Positions 52,604 to 61,328 of a DNA stretch of 64,000 nt are shown one piece after another; position 1 is the stretch's first letter, and each line of letters opens with the position of its first letter. The stretch is from the NCBI GenBank assembly GCA_016931185.1, contig JAFGFI010000111.1, positions 26,652 through 90,651 of the forward strand, written 5' to 3'. The position numbers and the translations under genes are program-made. This DNA comes from Anaerolineae bacterium (GTDB taxonomy: Bacteria; Chloroflexota; Anaerolineae; B4-G1; SLSP01). The notes beneath the pieces are model-generated. The model worked only from the letters and a program-made list of their open reading frames with translations. It was not told the DNA's origin and did not search any database.

Positions 52604-54928
52604 ATGATTGCAGTTTGGCAAAAAATCAAGGCCGACGTGACAGGACGACTCCTGATTTCACTCCTAACGCTGATAACCATTATATCAGCGACCACATTGT
52701 TGACATTGGCTTTGGCGACATTGTTAAATTTGAGTGAACCTTACGACCGCTCCTTCACTGCACTGAATGGTGCACATCTATGGCTTGATTTCGACCGTGA
52801 TAAAATCAGACGCCGCGACGTTGAACGGATCGAAGCATTCCCAGAGGTAGCAGCTTCTACGGGAATGCAATATAGCGTCAGAAGCCGGGTCCAGATTCAT
52901 GATACACGAGTATGGGTCAGCATCAGACTTACCCCCCTGGAACAGCCTGATGTGAATCGGTTGCTCATCCAGGAGGGTCGCTATTTACGTGATCAGTCCG
53001 AAGTTCTGGCAAGCCGCGACTTATTCGATTTGTACGATCTTTCAGTTGGAGACAACATACAAATTACCCGGCAAGACGGTAAAAAAGAGACTTTTCCCAT
53101 CATTGGATTAGCATACAACCCCACGTGGGATACGTATCGCAATACGCACCCCCCCTATCTCTACATCAATGAAACCCTCTTTCGCGATCTGTATCCTGAC
53201 GAGACCACTTGGAAATGGTCATTAGGGGTCCGTCTCGCCAATCCAGACGCCGTAGATGAAGTTCTAACGCAGATTGAGGCCATACTACAACCAGATGCGA
53301 TACAGACACATACAGACTGGCGAGATGTCAAACGCTCAGCGAACTTTGGGGGGCGGCTAAACTTCATCCTGCTGGGTGCGTTCAGTCTCTTTGCTATTTT
53401 TGGAACTGTACTCGTCATCGTCAGCAGCATCAGTTCATTCGTATTGTCACAGTTCCGGCAGGTTGGTATTCTCAAAGCGATAGGCTTCACAAAGGCACAA
53501 ATTCTATGGCTTTATATGGGGCAATATCTCATTTTGGGGTTGATCGGATGTCCCGCCGGCCTGGGGTTAGGCATCCTTTTATCCCCGTTACCGCTAAAGA
53601 ACATCGCCTCGTCATTAAGTACAACCTTTCGCCCACCCCTGAATCCCCTTATTATCTTGGCAGTCATCAGCAGTGTGCCGAGCATCATTGTGTTGGCAAC
53701 GTGGCAATCGGCGCAACGCGCGGCAAAAGCCAATATTATCAAAGCAATCGCTACCGGCGCCGAAGCTCCCACACAAAGAGGAAGTTGGGTGTCCAGGTTA
53801 GCTGTAAGGTTAAGATTTCCCATCCCCCTTGTCTTAGGCTTAAGCGATGTCTTTGCTAAACCATTCCGTTCGTTGGTTACGGGGTTAAATCTAGTCTTAG
53901 GTGTTATCGGCATTGTCTTTGGGCTGCTCCTAAACGAGACACTAGAAACTTACAAAGCTAATCCGCGTCTGCTAGGGATAGCTTATGATGCCTTTGTCAC
54001 ACGTAGCATAACCAGCGACAACAAAGTACAACACCTTTTAACACAAGCGCCCGGTGTAGAAGCTTTTTATAGTGAGTATCGTGTCGACGTTGAGACACTA
54101 TCAGGTGAAACATTCCAGGTCCGCGCAGTCGAGGGAGACTTGGCAGCTTTTCCATTTAGAATGCTTGAAGGGCGACTTCCACATCCTACAACCTATGAAG
54201 CAATGGCTGGACAAGGGTTACTCGATGGATTAGGTTTACAGGTAGGGGATGAGATAGAGGTCATTTTAAAGGACCAACATCACCATCCCATCACGTGGCG
54301 CATTGTCGGCGCATATACAGAACCGGTCAATGTCGGGCAAATGTTGATCGTTCACTTTTCTACACTATCACGGTTACTTGAGGGAGATAGTCCCACGCTT
54401 TACTATTTGAAACTTGCTCCCGATACCAATACGGCGCTTTTAAAACAGTATCTAGAGCCTAAACCCGAGTCCGATTTAAACTTAACCTTAGCGGGACAAG
54501 CCATCCCCGGCGTGGTTGTTTACCTGCAACTTGCACTTTTCGTACTATCCGGTATTCTAATTAGTATAGCTTTAGTTAATGTGTTTAATACTTCGTTACT
54601 GACAGTACAGGAAAAATTACGTGCAATCGGTGTTTTAAAAACAATCGGATTTACGCCGGCACAAGTCATAACAATGGTCAACACAACTGCCGGTGTTTTG
54701 GGATTTTTAGCGTCCATTGTAGGTATTCCTCTCGGATGGGCATTTACCGAGAGTTTACTCACAATGTTGGCAAAAACTTACGGCTTTGGCACGGTAGAGA
54801 CGCAGTTTAATCCACTGTATATATTGGCGCTTCCGATATTAATGATCATTGTGAGTATATCAGGGAGTTATCTGCCAGGACGACGCGCTGGCAAACTCTC
54901 AATCGTGAGTGTGTTGCGCGGTGAGTAA
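52604..54928 (+). CDS. FtsX-like ABC transporter permease with two FtsX domains
   Basis: The protein has 774 residues. A first span at about 16-42, then a MacB-like periplasmic domain (about 43-255), three spans (about 258-390), a further span at about 422-442, a second extracellular domain (about 445-640) and three terminal spans with G-V-L-K-T-I-G-F-T-P-A-Q-V. The first FtsX unit has the matching G-I-L-K-A-I-G-F-T-K-A-Q-I. Such duplicated permeases export lipids, peptides or lipoproteins by mechanotransmission. It precedes the diterpene genes in one run of closely spaced genes (8 bases to the next), which makes it a candidate exporter. Confidence 0.9.
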   Translation: MIAVWQKIKADVTGRLLISLLTLITIISATTLLTLALATLLNLSEPYDRSFTALNGAHLWLDFDRDKIRRRDVERIEAFPEVAASTGMQYSVRSRVQIHDTRVWVSIRLTPLEQPDVNRLLIQEGRYLRDQSEVLASRDLFDLYDLSVGDNIQITRQDGKKETFPIIGLAYNPTWDTYRNTHPPYLYINETLFRDLYPDETTWKWSLGVRLANPDAVDEVLTQIEAILQPDAIQTHTDWRDVKRSANFGGRLNFILLGAFSLFAIFGTVLVIVSSISSFVLSQFRQVGILKAIGFTKAQILWLYMGQYLILGLIGCPAGLGLGILLSPLPLKNIASSLSTTFRPPLNPLIILAVISSVPSIIVLATWQSAQRAAKANIIKAIATGAEAPTQRGSWVSRLAVRLRFPIPLVLGLSDVFAKPFRSLVTGLNLVLGVIGIVFGLLLNETLETYKANPRLLGIAYDAFVTRSITSDNKVQHLLTQAPGVEAFYSEYRVDVETLSGETFQVRAVEGDLAAFPFRMLEGRLPHPTTYEAMAGQGLLDGLGLQVGDEIEVILKDQHHHPITWRIVGAYTEPVNVGQMLIVHFSTLSRLLEGDSPTLYYLKLAPDTNTALLKQYLEPKPESDLNLTLAGQAIPGVVVYLQLALFVLSGILISIALVNVFNTSLLTVQEKLRAIGVLKTIGFTPAQVITMVNTTAGVLGFLASIVGIPLGWAFTESLLTMLAKTYGFGTVETQFNPLYILALPILMIIVSISGSYLPGRRAGKLSIVSVLRGE

Positions 54929-54936
54929 ATAAAATA

Positions 54937-55485
54937 ATGCCATTCATTCAAGCAATTTTTTGGGAGTTTATACAAAACGCGCCCGTGTTGATTTTATTTG
55001 TGGCGGCAATCTGGTTATGGGCCAAAGATCGCCGGCGCGACGCCGTCCTATGCATCCTTGTCAGTGCAATTGCCGGCGCGCTGCTCATCCGCGTCACCGA
55101 ACCTCTCATCAGCGGGTATCACGAGCCGTGGTCGATTACACTGGTCAACATCGTGACATTTAGTATACTAGAGGTGCTTTTCACCGCCTATCTAAGCATG
55201 GAAAATCGTTGGAGCAACTGGTACACCGATGCTCTGTTGGGAGCATTAGCCGGCGTAGGGATTGCCCTGGCGCAGGGACTAGCCGCTGGGGGAGGATCAC
55301 CGTGGTTAGGGATTGTTTTGCACAGTCTGGCACTGGGACTCATAGGCACGCTTCTTATGAGCGGATTGCGCCGGCAAAAAAATAAACCCTTGAAAACCGC
55401 ATTGATCAACGCTACAGGGTTAGCTATATTTATGACATTAATAATTAGCGCGATAGACTATAGCTATTTATTCCTTTTTCCATAA
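54937..55485 (+). CDS. Small integral membrane protein, unknown function
   Basis: The protein has 182 residues and about six membrane segments. Residues of note are D-R-R-R-D-A between spans 1 and 2 and E-V-L-F-T-A-Y-L-S-M-E-N-R-W in the middle. I recognise no family. It starts eight bases after the permease stop and ends one base before the GT87 gene, so it belongs to the diterpenoid operon. Confidence 0.65.
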   Translation: MPFIQAIFWEFIQNAPVLILFVAAIWLWAKDRRRDAVLCILVSAIAGALLIRVTEPLISGYHEPWSITLVNIVTFSILEVLFTAYLSMENRWSNWYTDALLGALAGVGIALAQGLAAGGGSPWLGIVLHSLALGLIGTLLMSGLRRQKNKPLKTALINATGLAIFMTLIISAIDYSYLFLFP

Positions 55486-55486
55486 T

Positions 55487-56848
55487 ATGAGACACGAAAT
55501 CAAACAACTCTGGCAAAGTTCAAAAATCTACCGTGTATTGCTGATAACCACGGTAATTTATACAGTGCTGCGATTAGTGGTGCAGGGCGTATTTCTAGCA
55601 ATGATGTTATTTCCGGAAGCAGGCATTATGGGAGGCGTGCCGGGATGGGTAGATGTAGAAGGCCCCGTTGTGCCAGCCGATTTACAGATTTACCTTAACG
55701 CAGCAAAACACATATATTCTAAACAAGACCTCTATTTGAAAGGATCCCTGGAGAGATTGGAGGACCACTATCCTTATGCGCCGTCATTCGCTTTGGCTTT
55801 TATTCCCTTTTTATGGTTATCGCCAGCAGGTGTATCAGTCATACACACCTTGCTACACATTACTGCTTACGGCCTGCTCTATGTTGGGTGGGGACGCATC
55901 TTTCAAAGCCTCAATCTTAACCGTGCTTTAAAAATATTGATCTGGGTACTCCCTGTGTGGTTACTTTTTTCGTCATTCTGGACAGACTTAGGTTATCTCA
56001 ATATCTATATCATTATGGCATTATTTGCTACACTCTTTATCGAGGCCATTTTAACCGAAAATTTAGGCCAGTCATTACTCTGGTTATCCATCATTTTACA
56101 AATCAAACCACATTGGACATTTGCAGCCGCGGTTCCCTTGTTACTCGGACGCAAAAAATTCTTCTTTAAGTTACTGATATTGACAGGAGTCATTTACATC
56201 ATTATTTTGGGTGGAACGCTCCTGATAATTGGCCCAACCTATGGATGGGAACAATATCGTGACTACGTAGCGTTTCTAGGACGATTAAGCCGAGACTTTC
56301 CCTGGCGTAGATCAGAACAAGCATTCTTGGGATATAACCACTCCATAAAACAAACTCTCGTATATTGGTTCGGCGTATCGGAGCAGACATTACGGCTGGC
56401 TACCTTTGTCAAAATACTCCTCTTAATCCCGCTGGCTATCACGTGTTTGCGTCATTTACTGCGCCCCGCCCATCAAGCGGCATATGAAAACCCGCAATTG
56501 GGACTTGATTTCGCATTTGCCTTATATCTAGGTGCTTTTATCTGGCTGGATATGGTATGGGAATTGTCGTTGGGCATCGCCATTTATCCTTACTTGCTGG
56601 GAACAACAAAACATCATCAGGCAAAACTATGGACCCATGTTGCTTTTTTACCCTACGCTCTACTTGACCCGTGGCGAGTGGGAAGTCTTGTTTTCGGTGG
56701 GTTGGATATCCTCCTGCCTGGCCCTTACGTAGCCACCGATCCGGCAATTTATTTTCCTTTGATTATGCTAACAATTTTAATGTTATATGCTCTGTTCATC
56801 GCACGCTTATGGCGTACAACACCGATTCAAACCTTATCAGGAGTGTGA
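55487..56848 (+). CDS. GT87 (DUF2029) membrane glycosyltransferase
   Basis: The protein has 453 residues and about ten spans. A conserved first loop contains P-A-D-L-Q-I-Y-L-N-A-A with the acidic residue, followed by H-Y-P-Y-A-P-S-F-A-L; later I-L-Q-I-K-P-H-W and G-Y-N-H-S-I-K-Q-T-L match the GT87 pattern. GT87 enzymes in actinobacteria are polyprenyl-phosphomannose-dependent mannosyltransferases. In this operon it might glycosylate the diterpenoid or a linked lipid; that is inference. Its stop is two bases before the next ATG. Confidence 0.82.
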   Translation: MRHEIKQLWQSSKIYRVLLITTVIYTVLRLVVQGVFLAMMLFPEAGIMGGVPGWVDVEGPVVPADLQIYLNAAKHIYSKQDLYLKGSLERLEDHYPYAPSFALAFIPFLWLSPAGVSVIHTLLHITAYGLLYVGWGRIFQSLNLNRALKILIWVLPVWLLFSSFWTDLGYLNIYIIMALFATLFIEAILTENLGQSLLWLSIILQIKPHWTFAAAVPLLLGRKKFFFKLLILTGVIYIIILGGTLLIIGPTYGWEQYRDYVAFLGRLSRDFPWRRSEQAFLGYNHSIKQTLVYWFGVSEQTLRLATFVKILLLIPLAITCLRHLLRPAHQAAYENPQLGLDFAFALYLGAFIWLDMVWELSLGIAIYPYLLGTTKHHQAKLWTHVAFLPYALLDPWRVGSLVFGGLDILLPGPYVATDPAIYFPLIMLTILMLYALFIARLWRTTPIQTLSGV

Positions 56849-56850
56849 GA

Positions 56851-57777
56851 ATGGAACTTGAAACTTTTCTAAACCTACCCACAGAAGAAGTTGCACACAT
56901 CGTGCGTGAAGCTGGGCCAAAAGTGTGTGTATTTCCCATTAACGGAACACGGCGATGGTTGATATTAGAGTACCCTGAAGCCGTAGCTGAAAATTTTGTT
57001 CAAGCTTACTTAGAAATAGTCGGGCGACGTCACATCGAACTCTATAAACTCTTCTTCGATCACGGTATTGAGACCTTACTCACCCCAGTTTTTGGCCCCG
57101 ATATTTTAGTGCGTGGGGAAGAGTATAACGCGCTTATCCGAGATGGATTATCATGGTTTGCACGTGGGCAGGATTTTATGGAATTTTACGATAAGTATAA
57201 TGTGCGCGTGCGGGTGTATGGCGACTACCGCCGTTATTTAGAACCCACACCTTATGCCGAGGTCATTAGCGATTTTGAATTATTAGAACAACGTACCGCA
57301 TCCCAAGACCGATATCGCCTCCTTTTTGGCGTATGTGCCCACGATGCAACAGAAACAATAGCTGCAATCAGCGTAAACTTTCATCAAGTGCATGGACAAC
57401 TACCCAACAAACGTGAAATTATTATCGCTTACTATGGAGAATATATCGAACCAGTAGATTTTTTTATTGGGTTTGATAAATTCTCTGCCTTTGATATGCC
57501 GCTGGTGGCAACTGGCAACGAAGATCTATACTTTACAGTTGCTCCATCGCTCTACTTGAACACTCGGCAATTACGAATCATTTTATATGACCATCTTTAC
57601 GAGCGTCCCAAAGGAGAAAGAAATTATACCGAAATGACAGCAGAAGATTGGGCTATAATGCGCAATTTCTATTACACCAATTCAGAAAATACTTTGGGGA
57701 TTGGAATTTATACAGCGGGGATCTGGTATCCCTTGCCACAAGTGGAACTCCCAAGTAAACCTATACTTAACAAGTAA
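56851..57777 (+). CDS. Rv3378c-like Z-prenyltransferase-fold diterpene synthase/transferase (tuberculosinyl transferase homologue)
   Basis: The protein has 308 residues; M. tuberculosis Rv3378c, as I remember it, has 296. Similarity runs over the whole length: G-P-K-V-C-V-F-P-I-N-G-T-R-R-W-L, H-G-I-E-T-L-L-T-P-V-F, Y-G-D-Y-R-R, H-G-Q-L-P-N-K-R-E-I-I, Y-Y-G-E-Y, F-I-G-F-D-K-F-S-A-F-D, Y-F-T-V-A-P-S and R-I-L-Y-D-H-L-Y. The fold is that of cis-prenyltransferases. The family removes diphosphate from a cyclised C20 substrate and adds water (tuberculosinol) or adenosine N1 (1-tuberculosinyladenosine). Residue 31 is Asn (AAC at 56941) where Rv3378c and cis-prenyltransferases have the P-loop Asp; Arg34-Arg35 are kept. 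Start at 56851 with GGAG upstream; longer readings overlap the GT87 gene. The cyclase gene follows after 11 bases. Confidence 0.88.
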   Translation: MELETFLNLPTEEVAHIVREAGPKVCVFPINGTRRWLILEYPEAVAENFVQAYLEIVGRRHIELYKLFFDHGIETLLTPVFGPDILVRGEEYNALIRDGLSWFARGQDFMEFYDKYNVRVRVYGDYRRYLEPTPYAEVISDFELLEQRTASQDRYRLLFGVCAHDATETIAAISVNFHQVHGQLPNKREIIIAYYGEYIEPVDFFIGFDKFSAFDMPLVATGNEDLYFTVAPSLYLNTRQLRIILYDHLYERPKGERNYTEMTAEDWAIMRNFYYTNSENTLGIGIYTAGIWYPLPQVELPSKPILNK

Positions 57778-57788
57778 TTGGATGATCT

Positions 57789-59255
57789 ATGCATTTATAT
57801 AAAGAATGGGTTAAATTGTTACAAGAAATTGGTCCTGGAAAAATGATGACCACGGCCTACGACACAGCATGGATAGCCCGTTTAGTAGAGATAGGAGAAC
57901 CTATTGGGGAACTAGCACTGGAATGGTTACGTCAAAACCAGTTAGAGGATGGTTCCTGGGGAACAAAAGAATTATATTATGCCCATGATCGTGTCATTTC
58001 CACATTAGCAGCAATAAACGCGCTCGTCAGGCGTGGGAGAGCCAAGGATCGTCCTCTTTTACAAAGAGCAGAAACCGCTTTAGAACAAATAATCAAAGAT
58101 CTCGATAAGGACCCAGCTGGTGACACTGTTGGATTTGAATTGCTTGTACCTACACTTATGTACGAGGCAAAAGCACTTGGAGGAATTCATTATCAAAACT
58201 ATGATTTTATAACAAAACTTATCCCCTATCGTTCAGCCAAGTTAGCAGCTTTACCCAAAAAGACGATCAATCGCCATGTTACAACGGCTTTTTCCTCTGA
58301 AATGGCAGGTTTTGATAACAAAAATTTAATCAATATAGATGAATTACAAGAAGTTAATGGATCTGTAGGCGCAAGCCCATCAGCAACGGCTTATTTTGTT
58401 TTATACCTAAATCGTCAAGAATCTTTGGCAATCAAGTATTTGCGTGAAATTGCACCGCAGGGAATGGCTCCTAACGTAGCACCATTTGATGCTTTTGAAC
58501 CAGCATGGATCTTGTGGTATCTAATTTTGACTGATTTGGATACTCAGCTATTAGATCTATGTCAGCCACATCTCGATCACCTACAACAAGGATGGCATCC
58601 TGAAAAGGGTATAGGATTTTCTACTATATATACCCCAAAAGACGGAGATGATACTGGTTTAGTATACAAAGTATTAACACATTTTAAGCGAGAAATCGAT
58701 CTCAAGGCTGTATTACATTATGAGAGTGTTTATCATTTTCGATGTTATGAACTTGAATCCAATCCTTCAGTCAGCGCAAATATTCACATACTTGATGCCT
58801 TAAGATCGGCAGGATTAGAAGAAGAACACCCGTCAATACAAAAAATACTAAATTTTCTAAAAAAGGTTAGGATTTCCCAAACATTTTGGTTTGATAAGTG
58901 GCATGCTTCACCTTATTATGCTACAACACATATGATTATTTCTTGTGTAGGATGTAGTGATGAAATAATACGTCCAGCAGTAGAATGGATTTTAAAAACG
59001 CAAAACGCTGATGGTTCTTGGGGATACTATATCCCTACCGCTGAAGAAACCGCATATTGTATTCAATCCCTGGCAATTTGCAAACAATATGGTTACAAAA
59101 TATCTCGCAAGACGCTTTTACAAGCAAAAGAATGGCTACAAAATCATACTGAGCCACCTTATCCCGCACTGTGGATTGGCAAATGTTTATATTGCCCCAA
59201 ATTGGTAATACGAGCGGCCATACTCAGCGCATTAGTATTAATTGAGAAAATTTAG
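57789..59255 (+). CDS. Class II diterpene cyclase (Rv3377c/halimadienyl- or kolavenyl-diphosphate synthase-like)
   Basis: The protein has 488 residues; Rv3377c has about 501. T-A-Y-D-T-A-W-I-A (22-30) is the conserved start of class II diterpene cyclases. The catalytic acid motif is D285-G-D287-D288-T. Two Q-x-x-D-G-S-W-G type QW repeats stand near 49-57 and 400-410. N-G-S-V-G-A-S-P-S-A-T-A-Y-F and E-E-T-A-Y-C-I-Q-S-L with P-P-Y-P-A-L-W-I-G-K near the end match Rv3377c closely. There is no D-D-x-x-D class I site. It should protonate and cyclise geranylgeranyl diphosphate to a bicyclic diphosphate, which the preceding gene's product then uses. Which skeleton (halimane, clerodane or other) cannot be told. 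No GGPP synthase is in the window. Confidence 0.92.
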   Translation: MHLYKEWVKLLQEIGPGKMMTTAYDTAWIARLVEIGEPIGELALEWLRQNQLEDGSWGTKELYYAHDRVISTLAAINALVRRGRAKDRPLLQRAETALEQIIKDLDKDPAGDTVGFELLVPTLMYEAKALGGIHYQNYDFITKLIPYRSAKLAALPKKTINRHVTTAFSSEMAGFDNKNLINIDELQEVNGSVGASPSATAYFVLYLNRQESLAIKYLREIAPQGMAPNVAPFDAFEPAWILWYLILTDLDTQLLDLCQPHLDHLQQGWHPEKGIGFSTIYTPKDGDDTGLVYKVLTHFKREIDLKAVLHYESVYHFRCYELESNPSVSANIHILDALRSAGLEEEHPSIQKILNFLKKVRISQTFWFDKWHASPYYATTHMIISCVGCSDEIIRPAVEWILKTQNADGSWGYYIPTAEETAYCIQSLAICKQYGYKISRKTLLQAKEWLQNHTEPPYPALWIGKCLYCPKLVIRAAILSALVLIEKI

Positions 59256-59256
59256 C

Positions 59257-60645
59257 ATGAAATTTAAAATCATAAAAAATCTATTAGAAGTATCTTCGCA
59301 AGATCCTCAAGATGCACGAAGGCGAAAACTACTAAACATTTTATTGATAGGAATCTATACAATATCTTTAGTCGCTCTCGTGATATTATTATTTATTTTC
59401 ATTGTCGCACCATCCTTTAAAGGTACTCTTTTTCGATTATGGCCAGCCATAACCGCATTTTTATTGGGATTAACAATCATCTATTTAATTAATCGTTATG
59501 GTGCAGAATGGATAGCTGCTACTATATTTTTATTGCTATTAATTACAGTTTTTGCATTTGTGGATGAACCCCGCCAAGTTGTAGAAGGTCGCGCATTATT
59601 CCTTTTCACCGTACCAATTCTTATATCTAGTGTCATACTACGCCCATGGGTTAGTTTTATAGCCGCAGGAATATGTGGTTTGGTTATTACAATTTTAGCT
59701 GTGTTCAATTTACCCGATTATGCCCAGGGTGTGCCACCTATTCCCACAATAGTAGGATTCTTTACTGTTGCCTTTGTTTCATGGTTATCCGCGCGCAGTC
59801 TTGAAGATGCATTAGTTGACCTACACACTATCAATCGTGAACTCGACCAGCGCGTTGAACTCCGCACACATGAACTCAAAGAGGCCAACCAAGAACTTGC
59901 TAATGCCTACGAACAACTTAAAGAACTCGATCGTCTTAAATCTATGTTCGTCTCCATCATCTCACACGAACTACGTACCCCCCTCAGTGCGATCCAGGGA
60001 TTTGCGGAAATGTTGATCGCTGAAGTTTTTGGCGCGGTGAGTCAGGAACAAATTGGCGCACTAGAACGCATTATCGCCAACGACAAGCATTTGTTAAATT
60101 TGGTCAATGATTTATTGGATGAAGCGAGACTTTCGGCCGGGCAATTATCACTCCATGTGGAACCTTTCGCGCCCAAAGCCTTGCTCGGTGACATGTACGT
60201 TACAATGAGTGTTCTGGCCGAACAACAAGAGCTAAGCCTTACTACCGAACTTGACCCACTGCTGCCAGAAACACTACAGGGAGATCAGAAACGGTTACAC
60301 CAAATCCTCGTCAATCTCGTTAACAATGCGATAAAGTTCACCGAAAAAGGGGGTATCCATGTTCGCATCTATCAAACGGATGCCATCTCTTGGGCAATGA
60401 ATGTCACCGATACCGGGCCTGGCATCGCAGAAGAAGCCCAGAAATATATCTTTGAACCTTTTCGTCAGGTCGAAAACCCCGAAACGAGAAAACATAAAGG
60501 ATTTGGATTAGGATTATCTATTGTCAATCAACTCGTTACACTTATGGACGGGAAGATTATATTGACCAGTCAACTTGGAGAAGGGACAACATTTTCTATC
60601 AGGTTGCCTCTTATGCTGCCAGAACCCGCTTTACCCAAGGAATAA
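59257..60645 (+). CDS. Membrane sensor histidine kinase
   Basis: The protein has 462 residues. About six spans lie in the first 180 residues, followed by a coiled coil (L-D-Q-R-V-E-L-R-T-H-E-L-K-E-A-N) and the kinase core with His237 in I-S-H-E-L-R-T-P-L, N box L-V-N-N-A-I-K-F, D-T-G-P-G-I and G-L-G-L-S. The sensor has no periplasmic domain and may sense through the membrane. The ATG is one base after the cyclase stop region (stop at 59253-59255), so it is made with the diterpene enzymes. No response regulator is adjacent. Confidence 0.88.
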   Translation: MKFKIIKNLLEVSSQDPQDARRRKLLNILLIGIYTISLVALVILLFIFIVAPSFKGTLFRLWPAITAFLLGLTIIYLINRYGAEWIAATIFLLLLITVFAFVDEPRQVVEGRALFLFTVPILISSVILRPWVSFIAAGICGLVITILAVFNLPDYAQGVPPIPTIVGFFTVAFVSWLSARSLEDALVDLHTINRELDQRVELRTHELKEANQELANAYEQLKELDRLKSMFVSIISHELRTPLSAIQGFAEMLIAEVFGAVSQEQIGALERIIANDKHLLNLVNDLLDEARLSAGQLSLHVEPFAPKALLGDMYVTMSVLAEQQELSLTTELDPLLPETLQGDQKRLHQILVNLVNNAIKFTEKGGIHVRIYQTDAISWAMNVTDTGPGIAEEAQKYIFEPFRQVENPETRKHKGFGLGLSIVNQLVTLMDGKIILTSQLGEGTTFSIRLPLMLPEPALPKE

Positions 60646-60648
60646 ATA

Positions 60649-61314
60649 ATGATGGCAATTCGAGCTGTTATTTTTGACCGTGATGGCGTGCTGACATATT
60701 TTGATATGAAAACTGTAGTTAAAGAATTAGGGGCGCTGCTTCCGATTTCAATTGAAGCATTAACACAACGTTGGTGGCAATGGAGTGACGCGCATCCACT
60801 CCCCAATAATGTTACTCAGGAGCACGTACTCTTTAGCGGGTTTTGGAATCATCTTAGCCATGAACTTGAACTCACCCAAGAACAACGCGAGTACTTGCAT
60901 CAATTTAATTATAATATTATATTTCAACCCTTTCCTGACGCGCGACCCGCTATGATTGAGATTAAACAACAAGGGTTGTCTATCGGAGTACTATCTAATT
61001 TTGAATTAGCAAGTATTGACGATTCATTAGTAGCGGCCGGCTTATCCGATTTGGTGGATGTGGCATACACAGCTCCAGTCATTGGGGTCGCCAAGCCTGA
61101 ACCAGAAGCTTATCTGACGATAACCCAAGCCCTAGCCGTGCAGCCCGGTGAATGTCTGTTTTTTGATGATGAAGAACCGGCGATCAAAGGCGCGCGCGCT
61201 GTAGGTATACAACATAGCTATCTTGTAGATCGCGAACGTACAACCCACGCGCCAGACAAAGGTATTGTAAAAGATCTCTCAATTCTACCAGATTTATTGA
61301 AAATTACATTATAG
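60649..61314 (+). CDS. HAD-superfamily hydrolase (phosphatase-like)
   Basis: The protein has 221 residues. Motif I is F-D10-R-D12-G-V, motif II is L-S116-N, motif III Lys149 in A-K-P-E-P, motif IV F-F-D173-D174. A helical cap lies at about 20-95. The residues are all present, so it should be an active phosphatase of a small phosphate ester (phosphoglycolate-phosphatase/epoxide-hydrolase-like subgroup). In this operon a prenyl phosphate or a sugar phosphate might be its substrate; sequence alone does not say. It lies three bases after the kinase gene. Confidence 0.85.
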   Translation: MMAIRAVIFDRDGVLTYFDMKTVVKELGALLPISIEALTQRWWQWSDAHPLPNNVTQEHVLFSGFWNHLSHELELTQEQREYLHQFNYNIIFQPFPDARPAMIEIKQQGLSIGVLSNFELASIDDSLVAAGLSDLVDVAYTAPVIGVAKPEPEAYLTITQALAVQPGECLFFDDEEPAIKGARAVGIQHSYLVDRERTTHAPDKGIVKDLSILPDLLKITL

Positions 61315-61328
61315 AAAATAAGGGTTCA

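Noticed and set aside
56671..56850. Extended N terminus of the Rv3378c-like gene
   Set aside because: This part overlaps the well-supported GT87 coding sequence, lacks similarity to the family, and the ATG at 56851 has a GGAG site.
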